NCBI RefSeq assembly: GCF_902859825.1
Contig: NZ_CADIKB010000012.1
Coordinates: 62,001-126,000 of the forward strand
Reading direction: 5' to 3'
DNA: 64,000 nt
Source: Paraburkholderia phenoliruptrix
GTDB taxonomy: Bacteria > Pseudomonadota > Gammaproteobacteria > Burkholderiales > Burkholderiaceae
Shown here: in pieces, positions 37,744 through 48,626 of the stretch
Numbering within the stretch: the first letter of the stretch is position 1
Layout: each line of letters opens with the position of its first letter
Translations under genes and position numbers: made by a program
The notes under the pieces: generated by a model
What the model was told of the DNA's origin: nothing
The model's database searches: none
What the model saw: the letters and a program-made list of their open reading frames with translations, nothing else

Positions 37744-39171
37744 GTGGCCTCGCCGACCAGCATGTCCGCCAACCGTTTCGATACGCTTGCGCTGCACGCC
37801 GGCGCCGCCCCTGATCCCGCCACCGGCGCGCGCGCCACGCCCATCTACCAGACCACCTCGTTCACGTTTCGCGACGCCGACCACGCCGCCGCGCTCTTCA
37901 ATATGGAGCGAGCCGGACACGTCTACTCGCGCATTTCGAATCCGACCGTGGCCGTGTTCGAAGAGCGCGTCGCCGCGCTGGAAAACGGCGCGGGCGCGAT
38001 CGGCACGGCGAGCGGCCAGGCCGCGCTGCATCTCGCGATCGTCACGCTGATGGGCGCAGGCTCCCACATCGTCGCATCGAGCGCGCTATATGGCGGCTCG
38101 CACAATCTGCTGCATTACACGTTGCGCCGCTTCGGCATCGAAACGAGCTTCGTCAGACCCGGCGATATCGACGGATGGCGGGCGGCCCTGCGCCCGAACA
38201 CGCGCCTCCTGTTCGGCGAAACGCTCGGCAATCCGGGCCTCGACGTGCTCGACATCGCCACCGTTGCGCAGATCGCCCACGAGCACCGGGTGCCGCTTCT
38301 GGTCGACTCGACCTTCACCACGCCTTACCTGATCAAGCCGTTCGAGCACGGCGCGGACTTCGTCTACCATTCGGCGACCAAATTCCTCGGCGGCCACGGC
38401 ACGACCATCGGCGGCGTGCTGGTGGACGGCGGCACGTTCGACTTCGACGCCTCCGGACGCTTTCCCGAATTCACCGAGCCCTACGACGGCTTTCACGGCA
38501 TGGTGTTCAGCGAGGAAAGCACCGTTGCGCCGTTCCTGCTGCGCGCGCGCCGCGAAGGCTTGCGCGACTTCGGCGCGTGCCTGCATCCGCAAGCCGCCTG
38601 GCAGCTTCTGCAAGGCATCGAAACCTTGCCGCTGCGGATGGAACGGCACGTCGCCAACACCCGCCGCGTGGTCGAGTTTCTCGCCGGACAGGCGGCGGTC
38701 GAAGCGGTCGCCTATCCCGAGCTGCCGACGCATCCCGATCACGCGCTCGCGCAGCGGCTGCTGCCGCGCGGCGCGGGTGCCGTGTTCAGCTTCAATCTGC
38801 GCGGCGATCGGGACACCGGCCGCCGCTTTATCGAGGCGCTGTCGCTGTTCTCGCATCTGGCCAACGTCGGCGACGCGCGCTCGCTGGTGATTCATCCTGC
38901 TTCCACCACGCACTTCCGGATGGACGCCGCCGCGCTGGCCGCGGCGGGCATCGCGGAAGGCACGATCCGGCTCTCGATCGGCCTCGAAGATCCCGACGAT
39001 CTCATCGACGACCTGAAGCGCGGTTTGAGAGCGTCACAAAAAGCCTCGCAGAAAACAGCCCACCAAGCAGCCCCCAAAGCAGAACCCGAAGCGGCCCAAA
39101 AAGCTCCGCAGAACGGCGCGCCGACGCCAGGCGGCTTCCCCACCTCGCAACCGCGCCCGGAGTCCGCATGA
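37744..39171 (+). CDS. O-acetylhomoserine/O-succinylhomoserine sulfhydrylase-type PLP enzyme
   Basis: A 475-residue Cys/Met-metabolism PLP enzyme. PLP-site features are YSRISNPTV, SGQAALHLA and the Schiff-base lysine in HSATKFLGGHG. It should form homocysteine or methionine precursors from an O-acylhomoserine and sulfide or thiol. The last 45 residues are a low-complexity Lys/Gln/Ala/Pro tail (QKASQKTAHQAAPKAEPEAA) not usual for the family. The GTG at 37744 follows GAGG; ATG at 37762 is an alternative. The stop overlaps the next start (ATGA), so the two genes are coupled. Confidence 0.87.
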   Translation: MASPTSMSANRFDTLALHAGAAPDPATGARATPIYQTTSFTFRDADHAAALFNMERAGHVYSRISNPTVAVFEERVAALENGAGAIGTASGQAALHLAIVTLMGAGSHIVASSALYGGSHNLLHYTLRRFGIETSFVRPGDIDGWRAALRPNTRLLFGETLGNPGLDVLDIATVAQIAHEHRVPLLVDSTFTTPYLIKPFEHGADFVYHSATKFLGGHGTTIGGVLVDGGTFDFDASGRFPEFTEPYDGFHGMVFSEESTVAPFLLRARREGLRDFGACLHPQAAWQLLQGIETLPLRMERHVANTRRVVEFLAGQAAVEAVAYPELPTHPDHALAQRLLPRGAGAVFSFNLRGDRDTGRRFIEALSLFSHLANVGDARSLVIHPASTTHFRMDAAALAAAGIAEGTIRLSIGLEDPDDLIDDLKRGLRASQKASQKTAHQAAPKAEPEAAQKAPQNGAPTPGGFPTSQPRPESA

Positions 39172-40001
39172 TCCTGACCGTTCAAGGCAAGCCCGCCTAC
39201 GCCTACACCGGCGGCAAACCGTTCGATGCCACTCTGCCGACGGCCGTCTTCATTCACGGTGCCGAGCACGACCACAGCGTGTGGGCGCTGCAAACGCGCT
39301 ACTTCGCGCACCACGGCTTCGGCGTGCTGGCGGTGGATCTGCCCGGACACTGCCGCAGCGCCGGTCCCGCGCTGCGTACCATTGCGGCGCTGGCGGACTG
39401 GCTCGCCGCCCTCTTCGACGCCGCGCGTGTCGCGCGTGCATTCGTGGCCGGCCATAGCATGGGCTCGCTCGTCGCACTCGACTTCGCCGGCCGTCATGCC
39501 GAGCGGACCACGCATCTCGCCCTCCTCGCCACCGCCTTGCCCATGGCGGTCTCCGAGACCCTGCTAGCAGCCGCGCTCCACGACGAGCCCGAAGCCATCG
39601 CCATGGTCAACCAGTGGTCGCATTCCACGCTCGCGGCGAAACCCTCGTGCCCCGGTCCCGGCTTCTGGCTGCACGGCATGAACCAGCGGCTCATGGAGCG
39701 GGTTTCGGCGAGGGGCGAAACGCAGCTCTTTCACACCGATTTCATGGCCTGCAACAGCTACGCGGACGGCCTCGTGCGTGCCGCTCACGTGCGCTGCCCG
39801 ACGCGCCTCCTGGTTGGACGCCGCGATGCGATGACGCCGCCGCGCGCCGCCAAAGCGCTCGCCGATGCGCTCGCGCAGGCCGGCGCGCCGGTCGACACCG
39901 TCACTCTCGAGGCCGGACACGCGCTGATGACCGAGCAGCCCGATGCCACGCTCGACGCGCTGTTCAGTTTCGCTTCGCGTCCGGCTCGCGAAGCGGGCTA
40001 G
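39168..40001 (+). CDS. Alpha/beta hydrolase coupled to the sulfhydrylase
   Basis: A 277-residue alpha/beta-hydrolase. The HGAEHDHSVW oxyanion segment, nucleophile elbow GHSMGS (about residue 94) and LEAGHALM with the catalytic histidine are visible. Its ATG overlaps the sulfhydrylase stop by 4 bp. Coupling suggests a linked role, for instance hydrolysing an acyl ester or thioester in sulfur amino-acid metabolism, but no substrate is evident. Confidence 0.82.
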   Translation: MILTVQGKPAYAYTGGKPFDATLPTAVFIHGAEHDHSVWALQTRYFAHHGFGVLAVDLPGHCRSAGPALRTIAALADWLAALFDAARVARAFVAGHSMGSLVALDFAGRHAERTTHLALLATALPMAVSETLLAAALHDEPEAIAMVNQWSHSTLAAKPSCPGPGFWLHGMNQRLMERVSARGETQLFHTDFMACNSYADGLVRAAHVRCPTRLLVGRRDAMTPPRAAKALADALAQAGAPVDTVTLEAGHALMTEQPDATLDALFSFASRPAREAG

Positions 40002-40208
40002 CACGAGCGCCCCGCCAGACCTTCGATGCCTTCACGATAACGGCTGCGAAGCGGCGACGCCATCGTCCGAATGGCCAGGTTGCGCGTGGCACACGATAGC
40101 CGCACAATGGATCGAGCCTGTCCTGTGCCGGGCGCGCGGGCGCGCCGCGAACAACCAAGGCAAAGCGACAGGCGCGCAACCGCAACGCGTAGCCATCCGG
40201 AGGCCGTT

Positions 40209-40529
40209 ATGGCTCATACCGCGCATACCGATCACTTCGCGAACTTCGCGGAGTTTTATCCGTACTATCTGAGCGAGCATCGCAACGTGGTCTCGCGGCG
40301 GCTGCATTTCGTCGGATCGCTCGGGGTGATCGGCTGCCTCGCCATGGCGCTCGCCACCGGCGACTGGCTGTGGCTGCCGGCGGCCGTCGTCTGCGGATAC
40401 GGCTTTGCCTGGGTCGGCCATTTTTTCTTCGAAAAGAACCGGCCGGCAACTTTTCGCCATCCGCTCTATAGCCTGATGGGGGACTGGGTGATGTTCAAGG
40501 ACATCTGCGTCGGCAAGATTTCGTTGTAA
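40209..40529 (+). CDS. Mpo1-like (DUF962) membrane protein
   Basis: A 106-residue protein with two hydrophobic segments (about 36-50 and 55-70) and conserved histidines in SEHRNVVSRRLHFVG and WVGHFFFEKNRPATFRHPLYS. This pattern matches the DUF962/Mpo1 family; yeast Mpo1 is an iron-dependent dioxygenase in alpha-oxidation of 2-hydroxy fatty acids. The bacterial role is open. The start at 40209 follows GGAGG. About 200 bp separate it from the hydrolase. Confidence 0.87.
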   Translation: MAHTAHTDHFANFAEFYPYYLSEHRNVVSRRLHFVGSLGVIGCLAMALATGDWLWLPAAVVCGYGFAWVGHFFFEKNRPATFRHPLYSLMGDWVMFKDICVGKISL

Positions 40530-40573
40530 AGCGACCCGCGGGGCTCAAACCGCCGCCGCGCCCGGCCTGCGGG

Positions 40574-41887
40574 CTACGCCGCCTGATGCGGCATGGAAGA
40601 GGCACCGCGCTCGTCGTGCTCGGCGGTCGCCGCGCGCGCGGCGGCGCGGGCCGCGAGCAGCGTGGAGAGCGTCACCTTCAGCCGGTCGTTTTCGAGCGCG
40701 GCGAGCAGCGTGGCGCCGTCCACGCGAGTAGACGCGAGCTGCAACTGATATTCGAGCTCCGCGCGATCCATCACGAACAGGTCGTAGAGCTGCTGCACGG
40801 TGATCTGCGCCGGGTTCGCGAGCAGCAGAAAATGCGGGCGCGAGGCGTCTTCCTGCAACTGCGCGATCCATTCCACCTGTTCGAGCTTTTGCAGGAGATT
40901 GACCGTCGTATCCATATCGCGGCGAAGCATGCGCGAAAGCTCGGGCACGGTGTAGCCGCGCTTGCCGGCCTCGCGCGCTTCGCTAAGCCGCGCAAGCAGT
41001 TCGAGCGAATCGAAGAGATTGCTGCCCTCGAAGGTCGGGCGATGGAACTGGCCGATGCGGATGGCCGGCAACGCCGACGCGATCATCGCGCCCGCCAGCG
41101 TGATGAACCAGCACAGGTACATCCACAGCAGGAAGAGCGGCACGGCCGAGAACGCGCCGTACACCGCGGTGTAGGTGGGCATGCGGCGCACGTAATAGCC
41201 GAAGCCGCGCTTGGCGAGCTCGAACGCGATGGCTGCCGTCACCCCGCCAATCACCGCGTCGCGCCATTCCACGCGGCAGTTGGGCAGATAGACGTAGAGA
41301 ATCGTGAAAGCGAGCGCCGTGAGCGGCAATGCGGTGCCCGCCAGCGCCCATTCGATCACCGGCGTCATGCGTTGGGCCGCGCTGAACGTCATGGACTGCG
41401 TGAACAGATACGACGAGATGGAAAGACTCACGCCGATCAGAATCGGACCCAGCGTGATGATCGCCCAATACACAAGGATGCGCTGCGCGATGGGCCGCGC
41501 CTTGCGCACGCGCCAGATCACGTTGAACGCGGATTCGATCGTCATCATCGTCATGACGCCGGTGAGAAACAGCAGCACCATGCCGATGGTGGTCAAGCCC
41601 TTCGCCTTCGACGCGAACTGATTCAGATATTTGAAGATCTGGCTGTTCAGTTGCGCGGGCATCAGGTGATCGGCGAGGAAAAACTGCAGCGACTCCTGGA
41701 ACGAACTGAAGAGCGGAAACGCCGTAAAGAGCGCGAACGCCACGGTGGCGAGCGGCACCAGCGCGAGCATCGTGGTGAACGTGAGGCTGCCGGCCACTTG
41801 CGCAATACGGTCTTCGCCGCTGCGCTTGGCAGCGAACTGCGCGAGCCGTTTGAGCGTATCGAGATCGAAACGCGCCTTGGACAACAA
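40574..41887 (-). CDS. YihY-family inner membrane protein with C-terminal winged-helix extension
   Basis: A 437-residue protein. Residues about 30-290 hold the six-helix YihY (formerly RNase BN) domain. The remaining about 145 residues are cytoplasmic, with a winged-helix-like stretch (YTVPELSRMLRRDMDTTVNL) and an Ala/Arg-rich tail. The short E. coli protein lacks this extension, though long forms are common in beta-proteobacteria. Function is unknown; RNase activity was a misassignment. The gene is divergent from wrbA. Confidence 0.88.
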   Translation of the reverse strand: MLSKARFDLDTLKRLAQFAAKRSGEDRIAQVAGSLTFTTMLALVPLATVAFALFTAFPLFSSFQESLQFFLADHLMPAQLNSQIFKYLNQFASKAKGLTTIGMVLLFLTGVMTMMTIESAFNVIWRVRKARPIAQRILVYWAIITLGPILIGVSLSISSYLFTQSMTFSAAQRMTPVIEWALAGTALPLTALAFTILYVYLPNCRVEWRDAVIGGVTAAIAFELAKRGFGYYVRRMPTYTAVYGAFSAVPLFLLWMYLCWFITLAGAMIASALPAIRIGQFHRPTFEGSNLFDSLELLARLSEAREAGKRGYTVPELSRMLRRDMDTTVNLLQKLEQVEWIAQLQEDASRPHFLLLANPAQITVQQLYDLFVMDRAELEYQLQLASTRVDGATLLAALENDRLKVTLSTLLAARAAARAATAEHDERGASSMPHQAA

Positions 41888-41999
41888 ACCTGCCTCCTTG
41901 CTTCGTCAACCGGTGTTTGCGGACCGCCTGGCAGAACCTGCAACGCACCCTGCGCGAGGCCTGGCCGAATGGCTATGAACGGCTGGGAACGGCCTGTAG

Positions 42000-43159
<1,160 letters not shown>

Positions 43160-43205
43160 CAGTCATCCACCTCGCTTCCCCGCCCGAACCCGCTCACCGA
43201 CCGAC

Positions 43206-44624
43206 ATGACCCAAACCGCTTTTCTCGCAGCCTGCCGCGATGCCATCGGCGCCGCCCACGTGTTGACCGACGCGCACGACACGGCGCCCTATCTGACCGA
43301 CTGGCGCCGCCGCTACACCGGTGCGGCCTGCGCGGTGTTGTGCCCCGCCTCGCCCGCCGAGGTCGCGGCGCTCGTGCGGCTCGCCGTCGAACACGGCGTG
43401 CCTCTCGTGCCGCAAGGCGGCAACACAGGTCTCGCCGGCGGCGCCACACCGGACGCGAGCGGCGCGCAGGCGGTCGTCAGCTTGCGGCGGCTCAACCGGG
43501 TGCGCGACATCGACCCGCACAACAACACGATCACGGTCGAAGCTGGCGTGATCCTCGCCGAAGTGCAGCAGCACGCGGATGAAGCCGGGCGCCTCTTCCC
43601 ATTGAGCCTCGCGGCGGAAGGCAGTTGCACGATCGGCGGCAATCTCGCGACCAACGCGGGCGGCACCGGCGTGCTGCGCTACGGCAACACGCGCGAGCTG
43701 TGCCTCGGCCTCGAAGTCGTCACGCCGCAAGGTGAACTGTGGGACGGCCTGCGCGGGCTGCGCAAGGACAACACCGGCTACGATCTGCGCGACCTGTTCA
43801 TCGGCGCCGAAGGCACGCTCGGCATCATCACCGCCGCGGTATTGAAGCTGCATCCGCAACCCGCGGCGCGTGTCACGGCGCTTGCCGCGCTCGCCTCGCC
43901 GCATGCGGCACTGGATTTTTTGTCTCTTACACAAAGCATCGCCGGGCCGCTTCTGACCGGCTTCGAACTGATGTCGGACTTTTGCCTGCGGCTGGTGGGC
44001 CGGCACTTCGAGCACATGCGCTATCCGTTCGCCGAACCGCACGCGCAAATCGTGCTGCTCGAATTGTCCGACAGCGAGAGCGAGGACCACGCGCGAGCAC
44101 TCTTCGAGCGTCTGATGGAAAAGGCGCTTGAAGACGGCGTGGTGCAGGACGCGGTTGTCGCTGAAAGTCTCGCGCAGTCGCGGGCGTTCTGGAATCTGCG
44201 CGAACATATCCCGCTTGCGCAGGCTGAGGAAGGCCTGAACATCAAGCACGACATTGCGGTGCCGATTTCGCGCATCGGCCACTTCATCGAGGAGACGGAC
44301 GCCGCTGTCGCAGAGGCCGCGCCCGGCTCGCGCATGGTGACGTTCGGCCATCTCGGCGACGGCAACCTGCATTACAACGTGCAGGCGCCCGAAGGTGTCG
44401 ACGCGAAAGCGTTCCTCGCGCAGTACCAGAGCCCGATTAACCAGATCGTGTACGACAGCGTGCATCGGCATCGCGGCAGCATCAGCGCGGAACACGGGCT
44501 CGGTCAGTTGAAGATCGACGAGGCGATGCACTACAAGCAGGACGTCGAGGTCCAGTTGATGCGCACGCTCAAACATGCACTCGACCCACTCAACCTGATG
44601 AACCCGGGCAAAGTGCTACGCTGA
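43206..44624 (+). CDS. FAD-linked 2-hydroxyacid dehydrogenase (GlcD/D2HGDH family)
   Basis: A 472-residue flavoprotein. The FAD-binding PP-loop PLVPQGGNTGLAGGATP is near residues 64-80; the C-terminal substrate domain has GHLGDGNLHYNVQAP and SISAEHGLGQLK. The family oxidises D-lactate, glycolate or D-2-hydroxyglutarate and passes electrons to ETF or a quinone. No GlcE/GlcF partners are adjacent, which favours the single-chain D-2-hydroxyglutarate type, without proof. Confidence 0.9.
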   Translation: MTQTAFLAACRDAIGAAHVLTDAHDTAPYLTDWRRRYTGAACAVLCPASPAEVAALVRLAVEHGVPLVPQGGNTGLAGGATPDASGAQAVVSLRRLNRVRDIDPHNNTITVEAGVILAEVQQHADEAGRLFPLSLAAEGSCTIGGNLATNAGGTGVLRYGNTRELCLGLEVVTPQGELWDGLRGLRKDNTGYDLRDLFIGAEGTLGIITAAVLKLHPQPAARVTALAALASPHAALDFLSLTQSIAGPLLTGFELMSDFCLRLVGRHFEHMRYPFAEPHAQIVLLELSDSESEDHARALFERLMEKALEDGVVQDAVVAESLAQSRAFWNLREHIPLAQAEEGLNIKHDIAVPISRIGHFIEETDAAVAEAAPGSRMVTFGHLGDGNLHYNVQAPEGVDAKAFLAQYQSPINQIVYDSVHRHRGSISAEHGLGQLKIDEAMHYKQDVEVQLMRTLKHALDPLNLMNPGKVLR

Positions 44625-44672
44625 GAGCGTGAGGCGACGGGCCGATATTCAGCGCTGCAAGGAGCCGTGTTC

Positions 44673-45491
44673 GTGAAAATTCGTGTCCTGTCCGATCTGC
44701 ATCTGGAGAACGACGAGCCGGAACTCATTCCGCATGCGCAGGCGGATCTGATCGTGCTGGCCGGGGACATCCACAACCACGCGGCAGGTCCGCGCTGGGC
44801 CGCGCAAACCTTCGACGGCGCCGCGCCTGTCGTCTACGTGCCGGGCAATCACGAGTACTACGACGGCGAGTTCGGCGCGCTGGAGGCCGCGTTGCACGAC
44901 GCGGCCTCGCAGGTCGAGAACGTGCACGTGCTGAACAACGCCGCGCTTATCGATCCGCACGGCCGCTGGCGCGTGCTCGGCACGACATTGTGGACGGACT
45001 TCGCGCTATTCGGCGCGGACCACGCGGCGCTCGCCGAATCCATCGAGGCGGCGCGGCGTGCCATGCTGGACTTTCGCGGCCTCATTCAGATGAACTGGCC
45101 GCACGGTGTGGAAAACTGCGCACGCGACGAAGCGCGCGACTTCGCACCCGCCGACGCGCTCGCGCTGCATCGCCAGGCGCGTGCCTGGCTCGAGAACGAG
45201 CTCGCGAAGCCGTTTGCCGGCCAGACGATCGTGGTCACGCATCACGCGCCGCATCGTTTGAGTCTGGCTGAGCGTTACGCACACGACCGCGTGTCGGCGG
45301 GCTTCGTCAACCACCTGCCCGAGCTCGTGCGTGCGCCCGTCGCGCTGTGGATTCATGGACACACGCATACGTCGTTCGACTACACGGTGAACGGCACGCG
45401 CGTAGTCTGCAATCCGCGCGGCTATTTCGATCGCCGCAGCGGGCAGTGGGAAAATCCGCTTTTTGCGTGGGACAAGGTCGTCGAAATCTAG
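44673..45491 (+). CDS. Calcineurin-like metallophosphoesterase
   Basis: A 272-residue two-metal phosphoesterase. All metal-binding motifs are present: LSDLHLE, AGDIHN, PGNHEYY, THHAPH and HGHTH. GGAG lies 8 bases before the GTG at 44673, but only 2 before the alternative GTG at 44667, so I chose 44673. The substrate (nucleotide, phosphoprotein or lipid) cannot be read from sequence. It follows the FAD enzyme by about 48 bp and may be cotranscribed. Confidence 0.88.
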   Translation: MKIRVLSDLHLENDEPELIPHAQADLIVLAGDIHNHAAGPRWAAQTFDGAAPVVYVPGNHEYYDGEFGALEAALHDAASQVENVHVLNNAALIDPHGRWRVLGTTLWTDFALFGADHAALAESIEAARRAMLDFRGLIQMNWPHGVENCARDEARDFAPADALALHRQARAWLENELAKPFAGQTIVVTHHAPHRLSLAERYAHDRVSAGFVNHLPELVRAPVALWIHGHTHTSFDYTVNGTRVVCNPRGYFDRRSGQWENPLFAWDKVVEI

Positions 45492-45552
45492 CGCGGCGCC
45501 CTCTGTCAGCGCTTCAGGCAACCACCGCCCACACACTGGACCGGTGAAAAGC

Positions 45553-45711
45553 CTACTGACGGTCCCGCTGCTTGCCGTTTTCAGGACGCTCGACCTTGAT
45601 CGGCGCAAGTTGCGGCTGCTGCTCGCGCAGGCGGCGCAGCAGGTCGCGCGATGCGGCAATGCCGATCAGTCCAAACATGACGGCCACGCCGATCATCAGA
45701 TGCGTATCCAT
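45553..45711 (-). CDS. 52-residue single-helix membrane protein
   Basis: A short gene on the minus strand, MDTHLMIGVAVMFGLIGIAA followed by SRDLLRRLREQQ and a hydrophilic tail ending QRDRQ. The N-terminal hydrophobic helix (about 5-20) and basic cytoplasmic side suggest a small inner-membrane protein. GAGGA lies 5 bases before the ATG. It converges on the phosphoesterase gene. I recognise no family. Below it, 264 bp upstream to the LysR stop contain no other gene I can support. Confidence 0.6.
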   Translation of the reverse strand: MDTHLMIGVAVMFGLIGIAASRDLLRRLREQQPQLAPIKVERPENGKQRDRQ

Positions 45712-45975
45712 GAAATCCTCGTCCTTCGGTGAGTGCGATTGCTAAACAGTGACGGCGGAAACAGAAGCGCCGGTTGAGCACGCAGCGCATGAACGACACG
45801 GTAGCAAATCGAGCCGGGCGCGGAAGTAAGGAAATGTTGCGGCGGGGCGCCGATGTCACTGGCGGCGCGGCAAAACGCCGCCGCTCATGCCCAACCGGCC
45901 AACGGGCCGAGCGGGCCAACGCACCCAGAGGACTGCGGCGGCCGGCAGCCAACTGGCGGTCAGGCCGCGCGCCGC

Positions 45976-46914
45976 CTAGGTCCGCGCAAACTCCCGCAAC
46001 TCGGCCCGGTCGACCGCGAGCGTCGTCGGCAGCTCGTCGCGCAGATGCTCGATCCACGTGCGGATCTTGGCGTCCAGATACTGGCGCGACGGATACAGCG
46101 CATACAGATTCATTTCCTGCGATGTGTAGTCGGGCAAGAGCCGCACCAATTCGCCCTTGCGCAGGCCGCTGATCGCCGAGTAGATCGGAATCAGGCCGAC
46201 GCCCATGCCGCTCGCCACCGCGACGGCCATGGCTTCCGCCACGTTCACCTGGAAGGTGGCCGGGCCGAGCGTGATGGTTTCCTCGCCGTTCGGGCCGTCG
46301 AACGTCCATTTGTCCGGCGGAAACACCGGCGTAACCATTTGCAGGCAGCTGTGGTGCTCCAGGTCGGCGGGCGTGTGCGGCACGCCGTGCTTTTCCAGAT
46401 AAGCCGGCGACGCGCACGCCACGCTGAACGCGCTGCCGAGGCGCTGCGACACGAGCCCCGAATCGGGCAGGCCGGTGGCGAGCGTGAGCGACACGTCGAA
46501 ACCCTCGTCGAGGAGATCGGGCATTCGCTGCGCGAGCGTGAGCTCCACGTGCACTTCCGGGTAACGCTCCTGATAGCGGCCCACGGCCGGCACGACGTAA
46601 TGCTGGCCGAAGCTCGTCATGGCGTGGACCTTCAGCTTGCCGGACGGACGCGCATGCGCGTCGCTGGCCTCGGCTTCCGCCTGATCGACATAGGCGAGAA
46701 TCTGCTCGCAGCGCTGCAGATAGCGCTCGCCGGCTTCGGTCAGCGCGATGCGGCGCGTGGTGCGGTTCAGAAGGCGCGTGCGCAGATGCGCTTCAAGATC
46801 GGACACCGCCCGCGACGCGTAGGCGGTCGTCGTATTGAGGTGCTGCGCGGCACCGGTGAAACTGCCCGCTTCGACGACGCGGACAAATACGCGCATGTTC
46901 TGAAGCGTATCCAT
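45976..46914 (-). CDS. LysR-type regulator of the efflux operon (AaeR-like)
   Basis: A 312-residue LysR protein. The helix-turn-helix AAQHLNTTTAYASRAVSDLE is at the N-terminus and the effector domain follows. It is divergent from a four-gene efflux operon with AaeX, AaeA and AaeB relatives; in E. coli the divergent LysR protein AaeR induces that pump in response to p-hydroxybenzoate. An aromatic acid inducer is thus likely here. The ATG at 46914 follows AAGGAAAGG. Confidence 0.85.
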   Translation of the reverse strand: MDTLQNMRVFVRVVEAGSFTGAAQHLNTTTAYASRAVSDLEAHLRTRLLNRTTRRIALTEAGERYLQRCEQILAYVDQAEAEASDAHARPSGKLKVHAMTSFGQHYVVPAVGRYQERYPEVHVELTLAQRMPDLLDEGFDVSLTLATGLPDSGLVSQRLGSAFSVACASPAYLEKHGVPHTPADLEHHSCLQMVTPVFPPDKWTFDGPNGEETITLGPATFQVNVAEAMAVAVASGMGVGLIPIYSAISGLRKGELVRLLPDYTSQEMNLYALYPSRQYLDAKIRTWIEHLRDELPTTLAVDRAELREFART

Positions 46915-47039
46915 ACCTTTCCTTTGCAACTATCCAGTCCCAACCCTGCCGATTGTTACACGATCCGCAAAACCGATTATCACGCGTTCCGTAAAAATCC
47001 CTTGCATCTTTACCGGTTATTCCTCAATCCATCAAAAAA

Positions 47040-47045
47040 TATAAT
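47040..47045 (+). promoter_or_regulatory. Consensus -10 element of the efflux operon
   Basis: A perfect TATAAT lies 38 bp before the outer-membrane channel gene. At 17 bp upstream the -35 region (TTATTC) matches the consensus poorly, which fits activation by the divergent LysR protein. Confidence 0.55.
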
Positions 47046-47082
47046 TGGCCGATCGCTTCTATAGTCAGTTCTGGAGGAAATC

Positions 47083-48615
47083 GTGCAGTCTCCGGTATCG
47101 AAATGGATCACCGCTGCCGCGGTTCTTGCGATCCCATTAACAATTGCCGGCTGTGCAAGTACCGGGGGCATCGCCCCGCAAACGAACCGCACCGACCCCG
47201 CGTCACTCGATGCGGGTAGCGCGATCCGCGCGGCGGATGCCGACGCCGGCTGGCCCGCTGCCGACTGGTGGCGTGCCTATCGCGATCCGCAACTCGACGC
47301 CTGGATCGAAGCGGCGCAGGCCAACAATCCCAGCCTCGCAGCCGCCCAGGCGCGCGTGCGCGAAGCCATGTCGATGGCGGGCGTGGCGCGTTCCGCGCTC
47401 GCGCCGCAAGTAAACGGCGAACTGTCGATCAAGCGCCAGCAATGGGCCGACAACCTGTACTACGGCCCGGGACCGCTCGCGGGCGAGCAATCGTGGAACA
47501 ACACCGGCACGCTCGCGCTGTCGTATCACCTCGACCTGTGGGGCAAGGACCGCAACGCCGCGGAGCGCGCCCTCGACGCGGCGCACGCGCGCGCCGCCGA
47601 CGCCCGCGCCGCGCAACTCGAACTGCAGGCGAACGTGGTGCGGACCTACATCCAGATGTCGCTCGATTACGCGCTGCTCGACATCGCCCGCGCAACCTTG
47701 CAGCAACAGCAGCAAATCGCCGACCTGGCCAGCCGGCGCCTGAAAGGCGGCATCGGCACGCAACTGGAAGTGAGCCAGGCACAGACGCCGCTGCCGGAAT
47801 ACGAGCGCGAAATCGACGCCCTCGAAGAAAAAATCGCGCTCGGGCGCAACCAGCTGGCGGCGCTCGCGGGCAAAGGCCCGGGCGCGGGCGACGCGATCCA
47901 GCGGCCGGTGCTCTCGCTCGCCGCGCCCGCCGGCCTGCCGAGCGCGCTGCCTGCGGAGCTGATCGGCCATCGGCCGGACGTGGTCGCCGCGCGTTGGACC
48001 GTGGCGGCGCAGGCACGCGGCATCGACGTCGCGAAGGCCGGGTTTTATCCGGACATCGACCTGCTCGCGTCGATTGGCGGCTATGCAGCGATGGGGCCGC
48101 TCTTCCAGTTCCTGAAGAATCCGTCGCATAGCTGGAGCGCCGGGCCGGCGCTGTCGCTGCCGATTCTCGACGGCGGCCGCCTGCGCTCGGAGCTCGGCGC
48201 GGCATCGGCCGGTTACGACGAGGCGGTGGAGCACTACAACCAGACGATCGTCGGCGCGCTCAAGGACATTTCGGACCAGGTCATCCGCATCCGCTCGCTC
48301 GACACGCAGGCAGAGGACGCACGACGGTCCGAGGCCGCCGCGCGTAAGAACTACGAACTGTCGCGCGAGGGTTATCGCCGCGGTCTGACAGATTACGTGA
48401 ACGTACTGATCGCGCAGAACCAGTTGCTGCGCGCGCAGGAAGGCGTCGCGAAGGTTCAGGCGGAGCGCCTCGGCGCGCATGCGTCGCTGGTCACGGCTCT
48501 GGGCGGCGGCCTCGACGATCCCGCCAACGGCCCGGTGGCCAGCGCGACGCTGCCGGGGCACGGCAAGGGCGAGCAGAAGAACACTGCCGCAGCCGTCACG
48601 TCCGCAGCCGAGTGA
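47083..48615 (+). CDS. Outer-membrane efflux lipoprotein, NodT/OprM family
   Basis: A 510-residue TolC-like channel. The signal peptide ends in lipobox TIAGC with Cys24 lipidated. Two OEP repeats follow (SLAAAQARVREAMSMAGVARS in the first; VARWTVAAQARGIDVAKAGFYP region in the second). A GGAGG site precedes the GTG start. It is the first gene of the operon and provides the outer-membrane exit for the AaeAB-like pump; the E. coli aae operon has no such gene. Confidence 0.93.
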   Translation: MQSPVSKWITAAAVLAIPLTIAGCASTGGIAPQTNRTDPASLDAGSAIRAADADAGWPAADWWRAYRDPQLDAWIEAAQANNPSLAAAQARVREAMSMAGVARSALAPQVNGELSIKRQQWADNLYYGPGPLAGEQSWNNTGTLALSYHLDLWGKDRNAAERALDAAHARAADARAAQLELQANVVRTYIQMSLDYALLDIARATLQQQQQIADLASRRLKGGIGTQLEVSQAQTPLPEYEREIDALEEKIALGRNQLAALAGKGPGAGDAIQRPVLSLAAPAGLPSALPAELIGHRPDVVAARWTVAAQARGIDVAKAGFYPDIDLLASIGGYAAMGPLFQFLKNPSHSWSAGPALSLPILDGGRLRSELGAASAGYDEAVEHYNQTIVGALKDISDQVIRIRSLDTQAEDARRSEAAARKNYELSREGYRRGLTDYVNVLIAQNQLLRAQEGVAKVQAERLGAHASLVTALGGGLDDPANGPVASATLPGHGKGEQKNTAAAVTSAAE

Positions 48616-48626
48616 GGAAGCCCGTC

